Shown here piece after piece: positions 9,783 to 21,480 of a stretch of 64,000 nucleotides of DNA. Numbering within the stretch: position 1 is the first letter of the stretch; each line of letters starts with the position of its first letter. The DNA comes from Shinella daejeonensis. GTDB taxonomy: Bacteria > Pseudomonadota > Alphaproteobacteria > Rhizobiales > Rhizobiaceae. Location of the stretch: contig NZ_JAHWXY010000004.1 in NCBI RefSeq assembly GCF_024281235.1, forward strand, positions 186,001 to 250,000. Reading direction: 5' to 3'. The notes under the pieces are model-generated. The model ran no database searches. It had not been told where the DNA came from and saw only the letters and a program-made list of their open reading frames with translations. The translations under genes were made by a program, and so were the position numbers.

Positions 9783-9822
9783 GGAGACTCCTGTCGTTTC
9801 GCGGCGATGCCAGAGCACTTCC

Positions 9823-9866
9823 GCATTGCCGGACGCAAAACCGCTGCGCACCTCTGCTGGAATGAC
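9823..9866 (-). repeat. RIME-type palindromic repeat, half copy 2
   Basis: In the 149-bp gap between xerC and the TraB/GumN gene. GCATTGCCGGACGCAAAACCG followed by TGCTGGAATGAC is the reverse-complement orientation of the first palindrome of the full repeat. It lies in the 5' leader of the TraB/GumN transcript or downstream of xerC. Confidence 0.65.
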
Positions 9867-9931
9867 CCTAGCGTCCGATTTCTTATAATGTCTTAAATGC
9901 GGGCGCATCCGGGCGGGGCTTGCGCACCGGT

Positions 9932-10867
9932 TCAGGCGCGTGGATGCGCGCGGTCGTAGATCTCCAGCAGCCGCGCCGAATCGACGCCCGTATAGACCTG
10001 GGTCGTCGACAGGCTGGCGTGGCCGAGCAGTTCCTGGATGGTTCGCAGGTCGCCGCCGCCGGCCAGCAGATGCGTCGCGAAGGAGTGCCGCAGCGCATGG
10101 GGCGTGGCGCTGTCGGGCAGGCCAAGCGCGCCGCGCAGCTTCTGCATCTCGCGCTGGATGATGGCCGGCTGCAACGGGCCGCCGCGCGCGCCGCGAAAGA
10201 GCGGCCTGTCTTCGGCAAGCACCATGGGGCAAAGGCCGAGATAGAGGTCGACGGCGGCCCGCGCCGCCGCGATCAACGGCACGATGCGGGTCTTGCCGCC
10301 CTTGCCGGTGATGCGCAGCGCCGTCGGCGCGCCGGAAAAATCGACGGGCGTCAGCCCCAGCGCCTCGGAGATCCGCAGGCCGCAGCCGTAGAGCAGCGTC
10401 AGAACGGCGGCGTTGCGCGCCCGGATCCACGGTTCCTCCGCAAGCTGTTCGCCGGCGTCGACGACGGCGACGGCCTGCCGGTCGGTCAGCGGCTTCGGCA
10501 GGGACTTCGGCTGTTTCGGCGATGTGATCGCCGCCGCGCCCGCCGCATTGGCGAGCCCCTTGCGCTCCAGATAGCGCAGGAAGGAGCGCAGGCCCGCAAG
10601 TCCCCGCCCCAGCGTGCGCGCGCCGGCGCCGTCCCGCCGCCGTGCGGCAAGAAACCCCCGCAGGTCCGCCGGGCGAAGCGCGCCGATATCCTGGAGCCGC
10701 GCCGGCTGGGCAAGATGGCCGGTGAGGAAGGTGAAGAACTGCCGGGTGTCGCGCTCATAGGCGTCGAGCGTGTGCTTCGACAGGCGCCGCTCGTCCGCAA
10801 GCGTTGCAAGCCAGGCCTGCCGTTGCGCCAATAGCGCCGGATCGGCGATGATGAGAAATTCGTTCAT
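9932..10867 (-). CDS. xerC: Tyrosine recombinase XerC
   Basis: Site-specific recombinase that, with XerD at dif, resolves chromosome dimers at division. The 311 residues comprise an N-terminal SAM-like core-binding domain (about 15-105) and the C-terminal catalytic domain. Catalytic residues are visible: R165 in CGLRISEAL, lysine in GKGGKTR (189/192), H257 and R260 in HALRHSFAT, H283 in LLGHASL, and nucleophile Y292 in VYTGV. Length, motifs and divergent position against priA fit the housekeeping XerC of Rhizobiaceae rather than a phage or island integrase; no att sites or cargo are seen. Confidence 0.92.
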   Translation of the reverse strand: MNEFLIIADPALLAQRQAWLATLADERRLSKHTLDAYERDTRQFFTFLTGHLAQPARLQDIGALRPADLRGFLAARRRDGAGARTLGRGLAGLRSFLRYLERKGLANAAGAAAITSPKQPKSLPKPLTDRQAVAVVDAGEQLAEEPWIRARNAAVLTLLYGCGLRISEALGLTPVDFSGAPTALRITGKGGKTRIVPLIAAARAAVDLYLGLCPMVLAEDRPLFRGARGGPLQPAIIQREMQKLRGALGLPDSATPHALRHSFATHLLAGGGDLRTIQELLGHASLSTTQVYTGVDSARLLEIYDRAHPRA

Positions 10868-11076
10868 TGCATGTGCGAATTCGTTGACAAGCGCTCGCGC
10901 CTTTCCGCCGGCCTCGCGATCGAGGCGCCTTTCCGATGATCGCCGGTTTCCGTTAGGGATTTGCTAACGCTTGCCGCCCTCCCGGCAAGAAGGCCGGCCA
11001 TCCATTTATCCTCCGTCAGGAAGACGGAAATCTTTACGGTTTCCTTCCGGTCGCGACGGGGGCATCTTCGCCGCGC

Positions 11077-13293
11077 ATGAACAAGGACATGACCAGCGAT
11101 TCGACCGATCTTTTCGGGGAGAAGCTCTTTCCGCGCACCGTGCCCGTACTGGTGCCGGTGCCGACGCCTGCGCCCTATTCCTATCGCGTGCCGGACGGCA
11201 TGGCGGTCGAGCCCGGCTCGATCGTGCAGGTGCCGCTCGGGCCGCGTCTGGTGGCGGGCGTGGTCTGGGAGGGCGGCGACGACGGCGGCATCGATCCAAA
11301 GAAGCTGCGACCCATCGAGAAGGTGTTCGATTGCCCGCCGCTGTCGAGGGAGATGCGCGACTTCCTCGACTGGGTCTCCGCCTATACGCTGACGCCGCCC
11401 GGCCTCGTGGCGCGCATGGCGTTGCGTGCGCCGGCCGCCTTCGATCCCGAACCGATGATCGAGGGGCTTCGCTATACCGGCCACCGGCCGGAACGGCTGA
11501 CGAGCGCCCGCGAACGGGTGCTGGAGCTGATCGGGGACGGCGCCGCCTGGACCCGCTCCGGCCTTGCGCACGCCTCCGGCACGTCGGCGAGCGTCATCGA
11601 CGGGCTTGTGAGACAGGGCACGTTCGAGACCGTCTTCCTGCCGCCGCCGCCGGTCGTCGCTCCGCCCGATCCGGATTACGTCGCGCCGCGCCTCGAAGGC
11701 CCGCAGACGCAGAGCGCGGCGGAACTGGTCGAGAGCGTGCGGACGGGCGAATTTTCCGTTTCGCTGATCGATGGCATCACCGGCTCGGGCAAGACGGAAG
11801 TCTATTTCGAGGCGATCGCCGAGGTGCTCAGAAAGGGCCGGCAAGTGCTGATCCTCCTGCCGGAGATCGCGCTGACGGCGAGCTTCCTGGAGCGTTTCCA
11901 GGACCGTTTCGGGGCAAAGCCCGCAGAATGGCATTCCGACCTTGCGCCCCGCACCCGCGAAAAGGTCTGGCGGCAGGTGACGACCGGCGATGTGCGCGTG
12001 GTGGCCGGTGCGCGCTCGGCGCTCTTCCTGCCGTTTGAGAACCTCGGGCTCGTCATCGTCGACGAGGAGCACGATCCGGCCTACAAACAGGAGGATCGCG
12101 TCTTCTACAACGCCCGCGACATGGCGGTGGTGCGCGCGCGCATCGGCGATTTCCCCGCCGTCCTCGTCTCGGCGACGCCCTCGGTGGAAAGCCGGGTCAA
12201 CAGCGACGTCGGGCGCTATCGCAAGCTGCATCTGCCAACCCGCTACGGCGATGCGGCGCTCCCCGACCTCCATCTCGTCGACATGCGCCGCCATCCGCCG
12301 GCGCGCGGCGGCTTCCTCTCTCCGGTCATGCTGCGCGGCATTGCCCGCACCATCGAAAAGCGCGAGCAGGCGCTGCTGTTCCTGAACCGTCGCGGCTATG
12401 CGCCGCTGACGCTCTGCCGGGTCTGCGGCCATCGCTTCCAGTGCCCGCAATGCTCAAGCTGGCTGGTCGAGCACCGTTTCCGCGGCCAGATCCAGTGCCA
12501 TCATTGCGGCTATGGCGAGCGCACGCCGGAAGCCTGTCCGGAATGCGGCACCTTCGACCATCTCGCCGCCTGCGGGCCGGGTATCGAGCGCATCGCTGAG
12601 GAGGTGGAGCGTCACTTCCCCGAAGCGCGCACCATCGTTTTGTCGTCCGACCTGATGGGCGTGAAGCGGCTGAGGCTGGAACTGGAGGCGATCGCCCGGG
12701 GCGAGGCGGATATCGTCATCGGCACGCAGCTCGTCGCCAAGGGGCACAATTTCCCGCGGATGTCGCTGGTCGGCGTCGTCGATGCGGATCTCGGGCTTTC
12801 GAACGGCGATCCGCGCGCGGCCGAACGCACCTTCCAGCTGCTTTATCAGGTGACCGGCCGCGCCGGCCGCGCCGGGCTGAAGAGCCATGGCCTCATCCAG
12901 ACCTACCAGCCGCTCCACCCGGTCATGCAGGCAATCGTCTCGGGCGATCCGGACGCCTTCTACGATCGCGAGGTCGGGGAAAGGGAAAAGGCGCTGCTGC
13001 CGCCGTTCGGCCGGCTGGCTTCGGTCATCGTCTCCGCCGACAATCGCGGCGAGGCGGAGACCCACGCGCGCGCGTTGCGTCAGGCCGCGCCCCAGGCCGA
13101 CGGCATTTCCGTGCTCGGGCCGGCGGAGGCTCCGCTGGCGCTGATCCGCGGCCGTCATCGCTTCCGGTTGCTGGTGCATGGCCGTCGCGGCAGCGACATG
13201 CAGGGTTTCCTGCGCCGGATGCTGGCGCAGGGACCGAAGGAACGGGCCTCGCTCCAGGTTCAGATCGACATCGATCCCCAGAGCTTTCTGTGA
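11077..13293 (+). CDS. priA: Primosomal protein N' (replication restart helicase PriA)
   Basis: 3'-to-5' DNA helicase that reloads the replisome at stalled forks. The 738 residues show the N-terminal DNA-binding region (VPVPTPAPYSYRVP onward), the Walker A motif GITGSGKTEVY near residue 233, the Walker B DEEH near 329, the paired zinc-binding cysteine clusters between about 448 and 492 (CRVCGHRFQCPQC and CHHCGYGERTPEACPEC), and the helicase C-terminal motifs (GTQLVAKGHNFP, TGRAGRAG). An alternative ATG four codons downstream (11089) has an AAGGA too close to be useful, so the first ATG is kept, with some doubt. Confidence 0.94.
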   Translation: MNKDMTSDSTDLFGEKLFPRTVPVLVPVPTPAPYSYRVPDGMAVEPGSIVQVPLGPRLVAGVVWEGGDDGGIDPKKLRPIEKVFDCPPLSREMRDFLDWVSAYTLTPPGLVARMALRAPAAFDPEPMIEGLRYTGHRPERLTSARERVLELIGDGAAWTRSGLAHASGTSASVIDGLVRQGTFETVFLPPPPVVAPPDPDYVAPRLEGPQTQSAAELVESVRTGEFSVSLIDGITGSGKTEVYFEAIAEVLRKGRQVLILLPEIALTASFLERFQDRFGAKPAEWHSDLAPRTREKVWRQVTTGDVRVVAGARSALFLPFENLGLVIVDEEHDPAYKQEDRVFYNARDMAVVRARIGDFPAVLVSATPSVESRVNSDVGRYRKLHLPTRYGDAALPDLHLVDMRRHPPARGGFLSPVMLRGIARTIEKREQALLFLNRRGYAPLTLCRVCGHRFQCPQCSSWLVEHRFRGQIQCHHCGYGERTPEACPECGTFDHLAACGPGIERIAEEVERHFPEARTIVLSSDLMGVKRLRLELEAIARGEADIVIGTQLVAKGHNFPRMSLVGVVDADLGLSNGDPRAAERTFQLLYQVTGRAGRAGLKSHGLIQTYQPLHPVMQAIVSGDPDAFYDREVGEREKALLPPFGRLASVIVSADNRGEAETHARALRQAAPQADGISVLGPAEAPLALIRGRHRFRLLVHGRRGSDMQGFLRRMLAQGPKERASLQVQIDIDPQSFL

Positions 13294-13362
13294 GGGCTTT
13301 GCGGCGGCCGGGCGCTATGCGATAGACAGGTGAAAGCGGACGCCGACAGGGGGAGACGCGGC

Positions 13363-13746
13363 ATGGAATTTTACATACCGGAGGAAACCGGCGAGCTTCT
13401 GGCCTTTTGCGCGGCCCTTCTGACCGGCGTCATCGGACTTTTCGGGCTCTTCGCGCCGCGCCTGACGTTGCGGCTGGCCGGCCTTTCGCTTGCCGGGCCT
13501 TCCCGCGAGGGGCTGGCCTTCGCCCGCTCGGCCGGCGGCTTTCGGGCCGGGCTCGCCGTCGTCGCGCTGCTGATGGCGCAAAGCTGGATCTATATGGCGA
13601 TCGGCGGCGCTTTCGCCCTTGCCGCCTTCGGCCGCATCCTGTCTTTGATGTCGGACGGTTCCGCCTCACCCGGCAACCTTGCAATCCTCGCCGTGGAGAT
13701 CGTTCTGGCCGGCCTGCCGCTCGGCTATGCCTTCGGTTTCCTGTAG
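13363..13746 (+). CDS. Small membrane protein, DUF4345-like
   Basis: A 127-residue protein with about four hydrophobic segments (LLAFCAALLTGVIGLFGLF, FRAGLAVVALLMAQSWIYMAI, a segment around FALAAFGRIL, and LAILAVEIVLAGLPLGYAF). The RSAGGFRAGL...FGRILSL pattern resembles DUF4345 inner-membrane proteins of unknown function. An earlier ATG at 13330 is possible, but the ATG at 13363 follows a GGGGGAG ribosome site at about 7 nt. It sits 69 bp after priA and may be read through from it; the atp operon follows 232 bp later. Confidence 0.75.
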   Translation: MEFYIPEETGELLAFCAALLTGVIGLFGLFAPRLTLRLAGLSLAGPSREGLAFARSAGGFRAGLAVVALLMAQSWIYMAIGGAFALAAFGRILSLMSDGSASPGNLAILAVEIVLAGLPLGYAFGFL

Positions 13747-13978
13747 GGGCAGCAGCGGGGCGCGGAACTTTTTGTGTCCTCCAGGCCCGAGTTAGGCGCA
13801 TTCCTTCGGCAGGCGTGTTGCGAGTCCGCACGTCCTATGCTAGACGAACCGCGAAATTCAGGAAAAGCGGACCTAAAGACCTGTAATACCTGAAAATTAC
13901 CGCAACGATGTCAACATCTTGGAACAGCAGCCTCGCTGCCGCCGGGGCTGTTGATGAAAAGAAGAGAAGCTCGAGCCC

Positions 13979-14539
13979 GTGGCAGACACATCCCAGCTTG
14001 TTTCCGGTGTTGCAGAAAGATACGCATCCTCGCTTTTCGACCTCGCGCTGGAAGCCGGCTCCGCCGACAGCGTCGGCGCTGAACTGGACCGGGTCCAGGC
14101 GATGATCGACGAGAGCAGCGATCTCAAGCGGCTGATTACCAGCCCCGTCTTTTCCGCCGAAGAGCAGACCAGGGCGATCGCCGCCGTCGCCGCCAAGGCA
14201 GGCATTGCGGGCCTCGTCGGCAACTTCCTCCAGGTGGTGGCCTCCAACAGGCGTCTTTTCGCCATTCCCGGCATGATCAAGGCCTATCGCGCTATCGCGG
14301 CGCGCCATCGCGGCGAGATCAATGCCGAGGTCACCTCCGCCCATGCGCTTTCCGCAGCGCAGGAAACTGAATTGAAGGCGGCGCTGAAAGGCGTCACCGG
14401 CAAAGACGTGGCGGTTTCCGTCACCGTCGACCCGTCCATTCTCGGTGGCCTGATCGTCAAGGTCGGTTCCCGCCAGATCGACACTTCCCTTCGCACCAAA
14501 CTCTCTACCCTTAAGCTTGCACTGAAAGAGGTCGGCTGA
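13979..14539 (+). CDS. atpH: ATP synthase F1 delta subunit
   Basis: Stalk subunit of F1Fo ATP synthase that fixes the alpha3-beta3 head to the peripheral stalk (OSCP homologue). The 186-residue protein begins with GTG and reads [17 protein letters not shown], the standard delta N-terminus; the C-terminal [26 protein letters not shown] is the family signature. The stop overlaps the atpA start by one base (TGATG), so translation is coupled. It is the first gene of the F1 operon; the F0 genes (atpI, B, E, F) are absent here, as expected in Rhizobiales, where they form a separate operon. Confidence 0.95.
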   Translation: MADTSQLVSGVAERYASSLFDLALEAGSADSVGAELDRVQAMIDESSDLKRLITSPVFSAEEQTRAIAAVAAKAGIAGLVGNFLQVVASNRRLFAIPGMIKAYRAIAARHRGEINAEVTSAHALSAAQETELKAALKGVTGKDVAVSVTVDPSILGGLIVKVGSRQIDTSLRTKLSTLKLALKEVG

Positions 14540-16068
14540 TGGATATCCGCGCCGCGGAAATTTCCGCAATTCTCAAAGATCAGATCAAAAATTTCGGCAA
14601 AGAGGCGGAAGTCTCGGAAGTCGGCCAGGTGCTCTCCGTCGGTGACGGCATCGCCCGCGTTTACGGCCTCGACAATGTTCAGGCCGGTGAAATGGTGGAG
14701 TTCCCCGGTGGTATCCGTGGCATGGCGCTGAACCTGGAAAGCGACAACGTCGGTGTCGTTATCTTCGGTTCGGACCGTGACATCAAGGAAGGCGACACCG
14801 TCAAGCGGACCGGCGCCATCGTTGACGTCCCGGTCGGTCCGGAACTGCTCGGCCGCGTCGTCGACGCGCTCGGCAACCCGATCGACGGCAAGGGCCCGAT
14901 CAACGCCAAGCAGCGTTCGCGTGTTGACGTGAAGGCTCCGGGCATCATTCCGCGCAAGTCGGTGCATGAGCCGATGTCGACCGGCCTCAAGGCCATCGAC
15001 GCCCTCATCCCGGTCGGCCGCGGCCAGCGCGAGCTGGTCATCGGTGACCGCCAGACCGGCAAGACCGCGATCATTCTGGACACGATCCTGAACCAGAAGG
15101 CGATCCACGACAACGGCCCGGACGGCGACAAGCTCTTCTGCGTCTACGTCGCCATCGGCCAGAAGCGTTCGACCGTCGCCCAGTTCGTGAAGGTGCTCGA
15201 AGAGCGCGGCGCTCTCCAGTATTCGATCATCGTTGCCGCGACGGCGTCCGATCCGGCGCCGATGCAGTATCTCGCACCGTTCGCCGGTTGCGCGATGGGC
15301 GAATACTTCCGTGACAACGGCCAGCACGCCCTCATCGGTTACGACGACCTTTCCAAGCAGGCCGTTTCCTACCGTCAGATGTCGCTGCTGCTGCGCCGCC
15401 CGCCGGGCCGCGAAGCCTATCCGGGCGACGTCTTCTATCTGCACTCGCGTCTTCTCGAGCGTGCTGCAAAGCTCAACGACGACATGGGCGCCGGCTCGCT
15501 GACGGCCCTTCCGGTCATCGAGACCCAGGGCAACGACGTTTCGGCGTTCATCCCGACCAACGTGATCTCGATCACCGATGGCCAGATCTTCCTTGAGACG
15601 GACCTGTTCTACCAGGGTATCCGCCCGGCCGTGAACGTCGGCCTGTCGGTTTCCCGCGTCGGCTCGTCGGCCCAGATCAAGGCGATGAAGCAGGTCGCCG
15701 GCTCGATCAAGGGCGAGCTTGCCCAGTATCGCGAAATGGCCGCCTTCGCCCAGTTCGGCTCGGACCTCGACGCCGCCACGCAGCGCCTCCTCAATCGTGG
15801 CGCCCGCCTGACGGAACTCCTGAAGCAGCCGCAGTTCTCGCCGCTCAAGACGGAAGAACAGGTCGCGGTGATCTTCGCCGGCGTTAACGGCTATCTCGAC
15901 AAGATCGCCGTCGGCGATGTCGGCAAGTTCGAGCAGGGCCTGCTCGCCTACCTGCGTTCGGAAGGCAAGGCCATCCTCGACACGATCCGCACCGAAAAGG
16001 CGATCAGCGACGAGACCAAGGGCAAGCTCAAGGACGCCCTCGACGCCTACGCCAAGAGCTTCGGCTGA
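14539..16068 (+). CDS. atpA: ATP synthase F1 alpha subunit
   Basis: Regulatory nucleotide-binding subunit of F1. The 509-residue protein has the N-terminal beta-barrel region ([14 protein letters not shown]), the P-loop GDRQTGKT near residue 170, and the alpha signature [20 protein letters not shown]. Length and motifs are canonical. Synonymous codon use (frequent GGT, CGT, GTT) appears slightly different from that of the neighbouring genes, fitting a highly expressed gene. A 118-bp gap separates it from atpG. Confidence 0.98.
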   Translation: MDIRAAEISAILKDQIKNFGKEAEVSEVGQVLSVGDGIARVYGLDNVQAGEMVEFPGGIRGMALNLESDNVGVVIFGSDRDIKEGDTVKRTGAIVDVPVGPELLGRVVDALGNPIDGKGPINAKQRSRVDVKAPGIIPRKSVHEPMSTGLKAIDALIPVGRGQRELVIGDRQTGKTAIILDTILNQKAIHDNGPDGDKLFCVYVAIGQKRSTVAQFVKVLEERGALQYSIIVAATASDPAPMQYLAPFAGCAMGEYFRDNGQHALIGYDDLSKQAVSYRQMSLLLRRPPGREAYPGDVFYLHSRLLERAAKLNDDMGAGSLTALPVIETQGNDVSAFIPTNVISITDGQIFLETDLFYQGIRPAVNVGLSVSRVGSSAQIKAMKQVAGSIKGELAQYREMAAFAQFGSDLDAATQRLLNRGARLTELLKQPQFSPLKTEEQVAVIFAGVNGYLDKIAVGDVGKFEQGLLAYLRSEGKAILDTIRTEKAISDETKGKLKDALDAYAKSFG

Positions 16069-16186
16069 GGCGACGCCTCTCGTCAACGTCCTGCGCGCTC
16101 GGCGCGCGGGATCGCCCGGGAACTTTGATTGACGCATGATCCAGGCCGGAGATTTTCTCCGGGATCGTGTTACAGGACGGAAACGG

Positions 16187-18621
<2,435 letters not shown>

Positions 18622-18664
18622 CGAACGACGGGCGTCCGCAGGCCGGGCGCCCTTTCCTGCTGTC

Positions 18665-18708
18665 GCAATTCCGGGTGGAAAACCGCGCGGTATTTTTCCC
18701 GGAATTGC
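18665..18708. repeat. RIME-type palindromic repeat, half copy 3 (inside atp operon)
   Basis: GCAATTCCGGG and CCCGGAATTGC form a perfect 11-bp inverted repeat around a 22-nt loop that itself contains the self-complementary CCGCGCGG. It belongs to the same repeat family as the copies at 36754-36797 and 42432-42532. It lies between atpD and atpC within one transcription unit, so it will form a hairpin in the mRNA. Confidence 0.75.
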
Positions 18709-18743
18709 TCCCGGCCGTATGAAATCAGAAGAAGTGAATGGTC

Positions 18744-19151
18744 ATGGCTGACAATTTCAACTTTGAACTCGTTTCTCCCGAGCGCCTGCTGGTTTCCGGC
18801 AGCGTCAGCGAAGTCGTCATCCCGGCGAGCGAGGGCGAGATGACCGTCATGGCTAATCATGCGCCGACGATGACGACGATCAAGCCCGGCGTCGTCACGA
18901 TCAAGTTCGCCGATGGCAAGAACGACAGCTATGTGGTTTTCGGCGGTTTCGCGGATATCGTCCCGACCGGTTGCACGCTGCTGGCCGAATCGGCGGTCCA
19001 TATCGAGGAGGTCAAGAGCGAGGACATCGTGCGCCGTATCGAAGCCGCGCGGGCCGAGCTGGAGAACGCCAGGGAAGACGACCACAAATACGGTCTTCAG
19101 AGCTACCTCGCGGAGCTTACCACGCTACAAGGTATCGTCGTCCCGGTCTGA
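18744..19151 (+). CDS. atpC: ATP synthase F1 epsilon subunit
   Basis: Rotor subunit that links gamma to the c-ring and can inhibit ATP hydrolysis. 135 residues: an N-terminal beta-sandwich (FNFELVSPERLLVSG, ANHAPTMTTIKPGV) and a C-terminal helical pair (EDIVRRIEAARAELENA). I prefer the ATG at 18744 (MADNFNF), the usual rhizobial start, over the ATG two codons earlier. It is the last gene of the F1 operon and is followed by a strong terminator. Confidence 0.96.
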   Translation: MADNFNFELVSPERLLVSGSVSEVVIPASEGEMTVMANHAPTMTTIKPGVVTIKFADGKNDSYVVFGGFADIVPTGCTLLAESAVHIEEVKSEDIVRRIEAARAELENAREDDHKYGLQSYLAELTTLQGIVVPV

Positions 19152-19179
19152 CGCCGGCCGGAACATGCCTGCCTTTCCC

Positions 19180-19204
19180 GACAGCCCGCCTTTGGCGGGC
19201 TGTC
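19180..19204 (+). terminator. Rho-independent terminator of the atp operon
   Basis: A perfect 11-bp stem (GACAGCCCGCC with GGCGGGCTGTC) closed by a TTT loop, followed by GCCTTTT, 28 nt after the atpC stop. The stem is strong; the T run is short. Confidence 0.8.
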
Positions 19205-19347
19205 GCCTTTTCGGGCAAGGAACCGATGCGCCGGGGAAAGATTTCGACTTCTTCGCTTGCATCCTCCGCTTGCATGATTCCTTAATCGGATTCCGCTTTA
19301 AAATCCTGAACAGACGGACGCGGACGAAGGGCAAGGAGAGCCGGATC

Positions 19348-20775
19348 ATGACCAGCAAGATCGTACCCGTAATCATGGCAGGCGGTAAGGGAACCCGTCT
19401 GTGGCCGCTTTCCCGCTCTTCCGCGCCGAAGCAGTTTCTCGAGTTTCTCGGGGAAAAGACGCTGTTCCAGAAGACGCTGGAGCGCGTGTCGGACCGCAAG
19501 CTCTATAGTCCGGCGATCGTCGTGACGAATGCCGACTTCCGGTTCCTCGTCGCGGAACAGGCGCGGGCTGCCGGCGCGGCGCTTGCCACCATCCTGCTCG
19601 AACCCGTGCCGCGCAACACCGCCCCGGCGCTTGCCGCCGCGGCGATCGTGGCGGAGGCCCGCCACGGCGACGACGCCATCATGCAGGTTCTGGCCTCCGA
19701 TCACGAGATCGACGCCGGCGAGGCCTATTTCGACTGCATTCTCAAGGCGCGCGATGCGGCGCGGGACGATCACCTCGTCACCTTCGGCATCGCGCCGACG
19801 GAGCCGGCCACCGGTTACGGCTATATCGAGATCGGCGAGGCTGTCGGCAATGGCGCACATGCGGTTCGCCGTTTCGTGGAGAAGCCTGATCGGGAAAATG
19901 CGCAAGCCATGCTCGATCAGGGCGGCTACCTCTGGAACTCCGGCATGTTCATGCTGCCGGTCGGCCTGTTTCTCAGCGAATTGCGCCAATATGCGCCCGC
20001 CGTGCTGGACGCCGCCCGCTCCGCCGTCGAGAAAGCCCGCCACGATCTCGATTTCGAGCGTCTGGACGAGGAGGCCTTCGCCCGTGCGCCGGATATCTCC
20101 GTCGACTACGCGATCTTCGAAAAGACGCCGATTGCCGCCGTCGTTCCCTCGCCTTTCCGGTGGTCGGACCTCGGCAGCTGGGACGCCGTGTGGAAGACCG
20201 GAAAGCGCGATGAGGCCGGCAATGTCGCGGACGGCAGTACCACCTTGCTCGATACGCGCAACTCGCTGGTCATTTCCCGCGATATCCATGTCGCCGTGCA
20301 GGGGCTGGACGACCTCGCGGTGATCGCCAGCGAGGACGCCGTCTATGTGGGGCGCATGGAGGACAGCCAGGACGTCGGAAAACTGGTCAAGCATCTGGCG
20401 GCGGCCGCCAGAACCTCGAAGCTCACCGAGACCCATCCGACGTCCTATCGCCCCTGGGGCGGCTATACGTCGGTGCTGAACGGCGAGCGGTTTCAGGTGA
20501 AGCGGCTGTTCGTGACGCCCGGCAAGCGGCTGTCCCTGCAAAAACACCATCATCGCTCGGAACATTGGGTCGTGGTGCGCGGTACGGCGGAGGTCACCAT
20601 CGGCGACAGGACCATGTCGCTGCGTGAAAACGAGTCGGTCTATATTCCCCAGGGCGAGATGCACCGGCTGGCCAATCCGGGAAAGATCCTGCTCGAACTG
20701 ATCGAAGTCCAGACCGGATCCTATCTGGGAGAAGACGACATCATCCGTATCGAGGATGAATTCGGCCGCGGCTGA
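19348..20775 (+). CDS. manC: Mannose-1-phosphate guanylyltransferase / mannose-6-phosphate isomerase
   Basis: Bifunctional enzyme making GDP-mannose: the N-terminal nucleotidyltransferase (IMAGGKGTRLWPLSRSSAPKQF, FVEKPDREN) activates mannose-1-phosphate with GTP, and the C-terminal type II phosphomannose isomerase cupin (about residues 345-475, with PGKRLSLQKHHHRSEHWVVV and the FPQGE-like IPQGEMHRLANPG) interconverts fructose-6-P and mannose-6-P. 475 residues, the usual length (also called XanB, CpsB or NoeJ). AAGGAG lies 9 nt before the ATG at 19348; the frame is open much further upstream through atpC, but that part is not conserved. The product would supply mannose for surface polysaccharide, LPS or glycosylation. 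Confidence 0.93.
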   Translation: MTSKIVPVIMAGGKGTRLWPLSRSSAPKQFLEFLGEKTLFQKTLERVSDRKLYSPAIVVTNADFRFLVAEQARAAGAALATILLEPVPRNTAPALAAAAIVAEARHGDDAIMQVLASDHEIDAGEAYFDCILKARDAARDDHLVTFGIAPTEPATGYGYIEIGEAVGNGAHAVRRFVEKPDRENAQAMLDQGGYLWNSGMFMLPVGLFLSELRQYAPAVLDAARSAVEKARHDLDFERLDEEAFARAPDISVDYAIFEKTPIAAVVPSPFRWSDLGSWDAVWKTGKRDEAGNVADGSTTLLDTRNSLVISRDIHVAVQGLDDLAVIASEDAVYVGRMEDSQDVGKLVKHLAAAARTSKLTETHPTSYRPWGGYTSVLNGERFQVKRLFVTPGKRLSLQKHHHRSEHWVVVRGTAEVTIGDRTMSLRENESVYIPQGEMHRLANPGKILLELIEVQTGSYLGEDDIIRIEDEFGRG

Positions 20776-20787
20776 TCTGGACGGCGT

Positions 20788-21420
20788 TCAGCGTTTTTCG
20801 CCCGGCGGGCATCGCCGGGTTTCGCGGCACCGCGCGTCGGCCCAGATGCCCTTGCGCATCCGCATGGCCTCTTCCTGCGCTGCGGCCAGCGCGGGCAGGG
20901 CGGCCCATCCGGCGCCGTTCTCGATAATGACCGTGGCAAGATCCCGGCCCTGCCGGCGGCAGGTGACGAAGGAGACCGTTGCGAGACGGAAATCCTCCTC
21001 ACAGGCGAGCGCCACGTTCTGGACGAGCCGGCGCAGGAGCACCCGGGCCTGCTGTCCGCAGATGGCGAGGCCGCCATCCGCCTGCCGGCAGCGCCGCCCC
21101 GGGTCGACCGCAACGACGCCCGTCAGGACGTAGATGCGCCCGCCGTCGCGAAAGGACGCGCTATCGAAAACGGTGGCGCGGGATGATATCCGCAGCGGGA
21201 AGCGCTCCGGCAGGCGCTCGACGGCGATACGCTCGTAGGGCTGGTTGTTGCGATCGATGCGTATCGGCCGGTCGGTCCAGACCGGCTCGTCGTGTCGCAG
21301 GTTTCCGCTGTCGCCGGCCCAGGGCGCGCCGGCGGGCGGGAGACTGAGAAGAATGAGCGCGCAAACGGCATGAACGCCGCCTCGCCATCTCCTTCCGCGT
21401 TTCCCCGTCCGGCAGGTCAT
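20788..21420 (-). CDS. Secreted SNase-like protein with degenerate active site
   Basis: A 210-residue exported protein: Arg-rich start, hydrophobic segment VCALILLSLPPAGAPWAG, then a domain with the staphylococcal-nuclease-like layout (IYVLTGVVAVDP, ICGQQARVLLRRLVQ, ALACEE, VIIENGAGWAALPA, AAQEEAMRMRKGIWAD). The usual catalytic Arg-Asp-Glu set (as in RLAGIDAPE and DRYGR of active members) is not recognisable: the corresponding places read VLTGVVAVDP and FRLATVSF. It is therefore probably non-nucleolytic. The start at 21420 has an AGGAGG site 8 nt upstream; nine extra codons to 21447 are possible. Four cysteines could form periplasmic disulfides. Confidence 0.65.
   Translation of the reverse strand: MTCRTGKRGRRWRGGVHAVCALILLSLPPAGAPWAGDSGNLRHDEPVWTDRPIRIDRNNQPYERIAVERLPERFPLRISSRATVFDSASFRDGGRIYVLTGVVAVDPGRRCRQADGGLAICGQQARVLLRRLVQNVALACEEDFRLATVSFVTCRRQGRDLATVIIENGAGWAALPALAAAQEEAMRMRKGIWADARCRETRRCPPGEKR
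20801..20819 (+). terminator. Possible terminator of manC inside the 3' end of the opposing gene
   Basis: A CCCGGCG / CGCCGGG 7-bp stem with a 5-nt loop, followed by TTTCG, 25 nt after the manC stop. It overlaps the last codons of the convergent gene on the minus strand, so coding constraint may also explain it. Confidence 0.4.
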
Positions 21421-21480
21421 CGTCCTGTCCTCCTGCTCCGACGCCAAGGCAATTCCGGTGAAATCCGGCGCATCGGGATT

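Noticed and set aside
9783-10430. Upstream extension of the TraB/GumN frame into xerC
   Set aside because: The extra residues are an out-of-frame reading of xerC; the ATG at 9782 has a good ribosome site and starts a signal-like segment.
9932-10867. Tyrosine recombinase as the integrase of a genomic island
   Set aside because: Length, catalytic motifs and position beside priA fit housekeeping XerC; there is no tRNA, att repeat or foreign cargo next to it.
13747-13978. A clear sigma70 promoter for the atp operon
   Set aside because: CTATGCT near 13835 and TAATAC near 13883 look like -10 boxes, but neither has a -35 at proper spacing.
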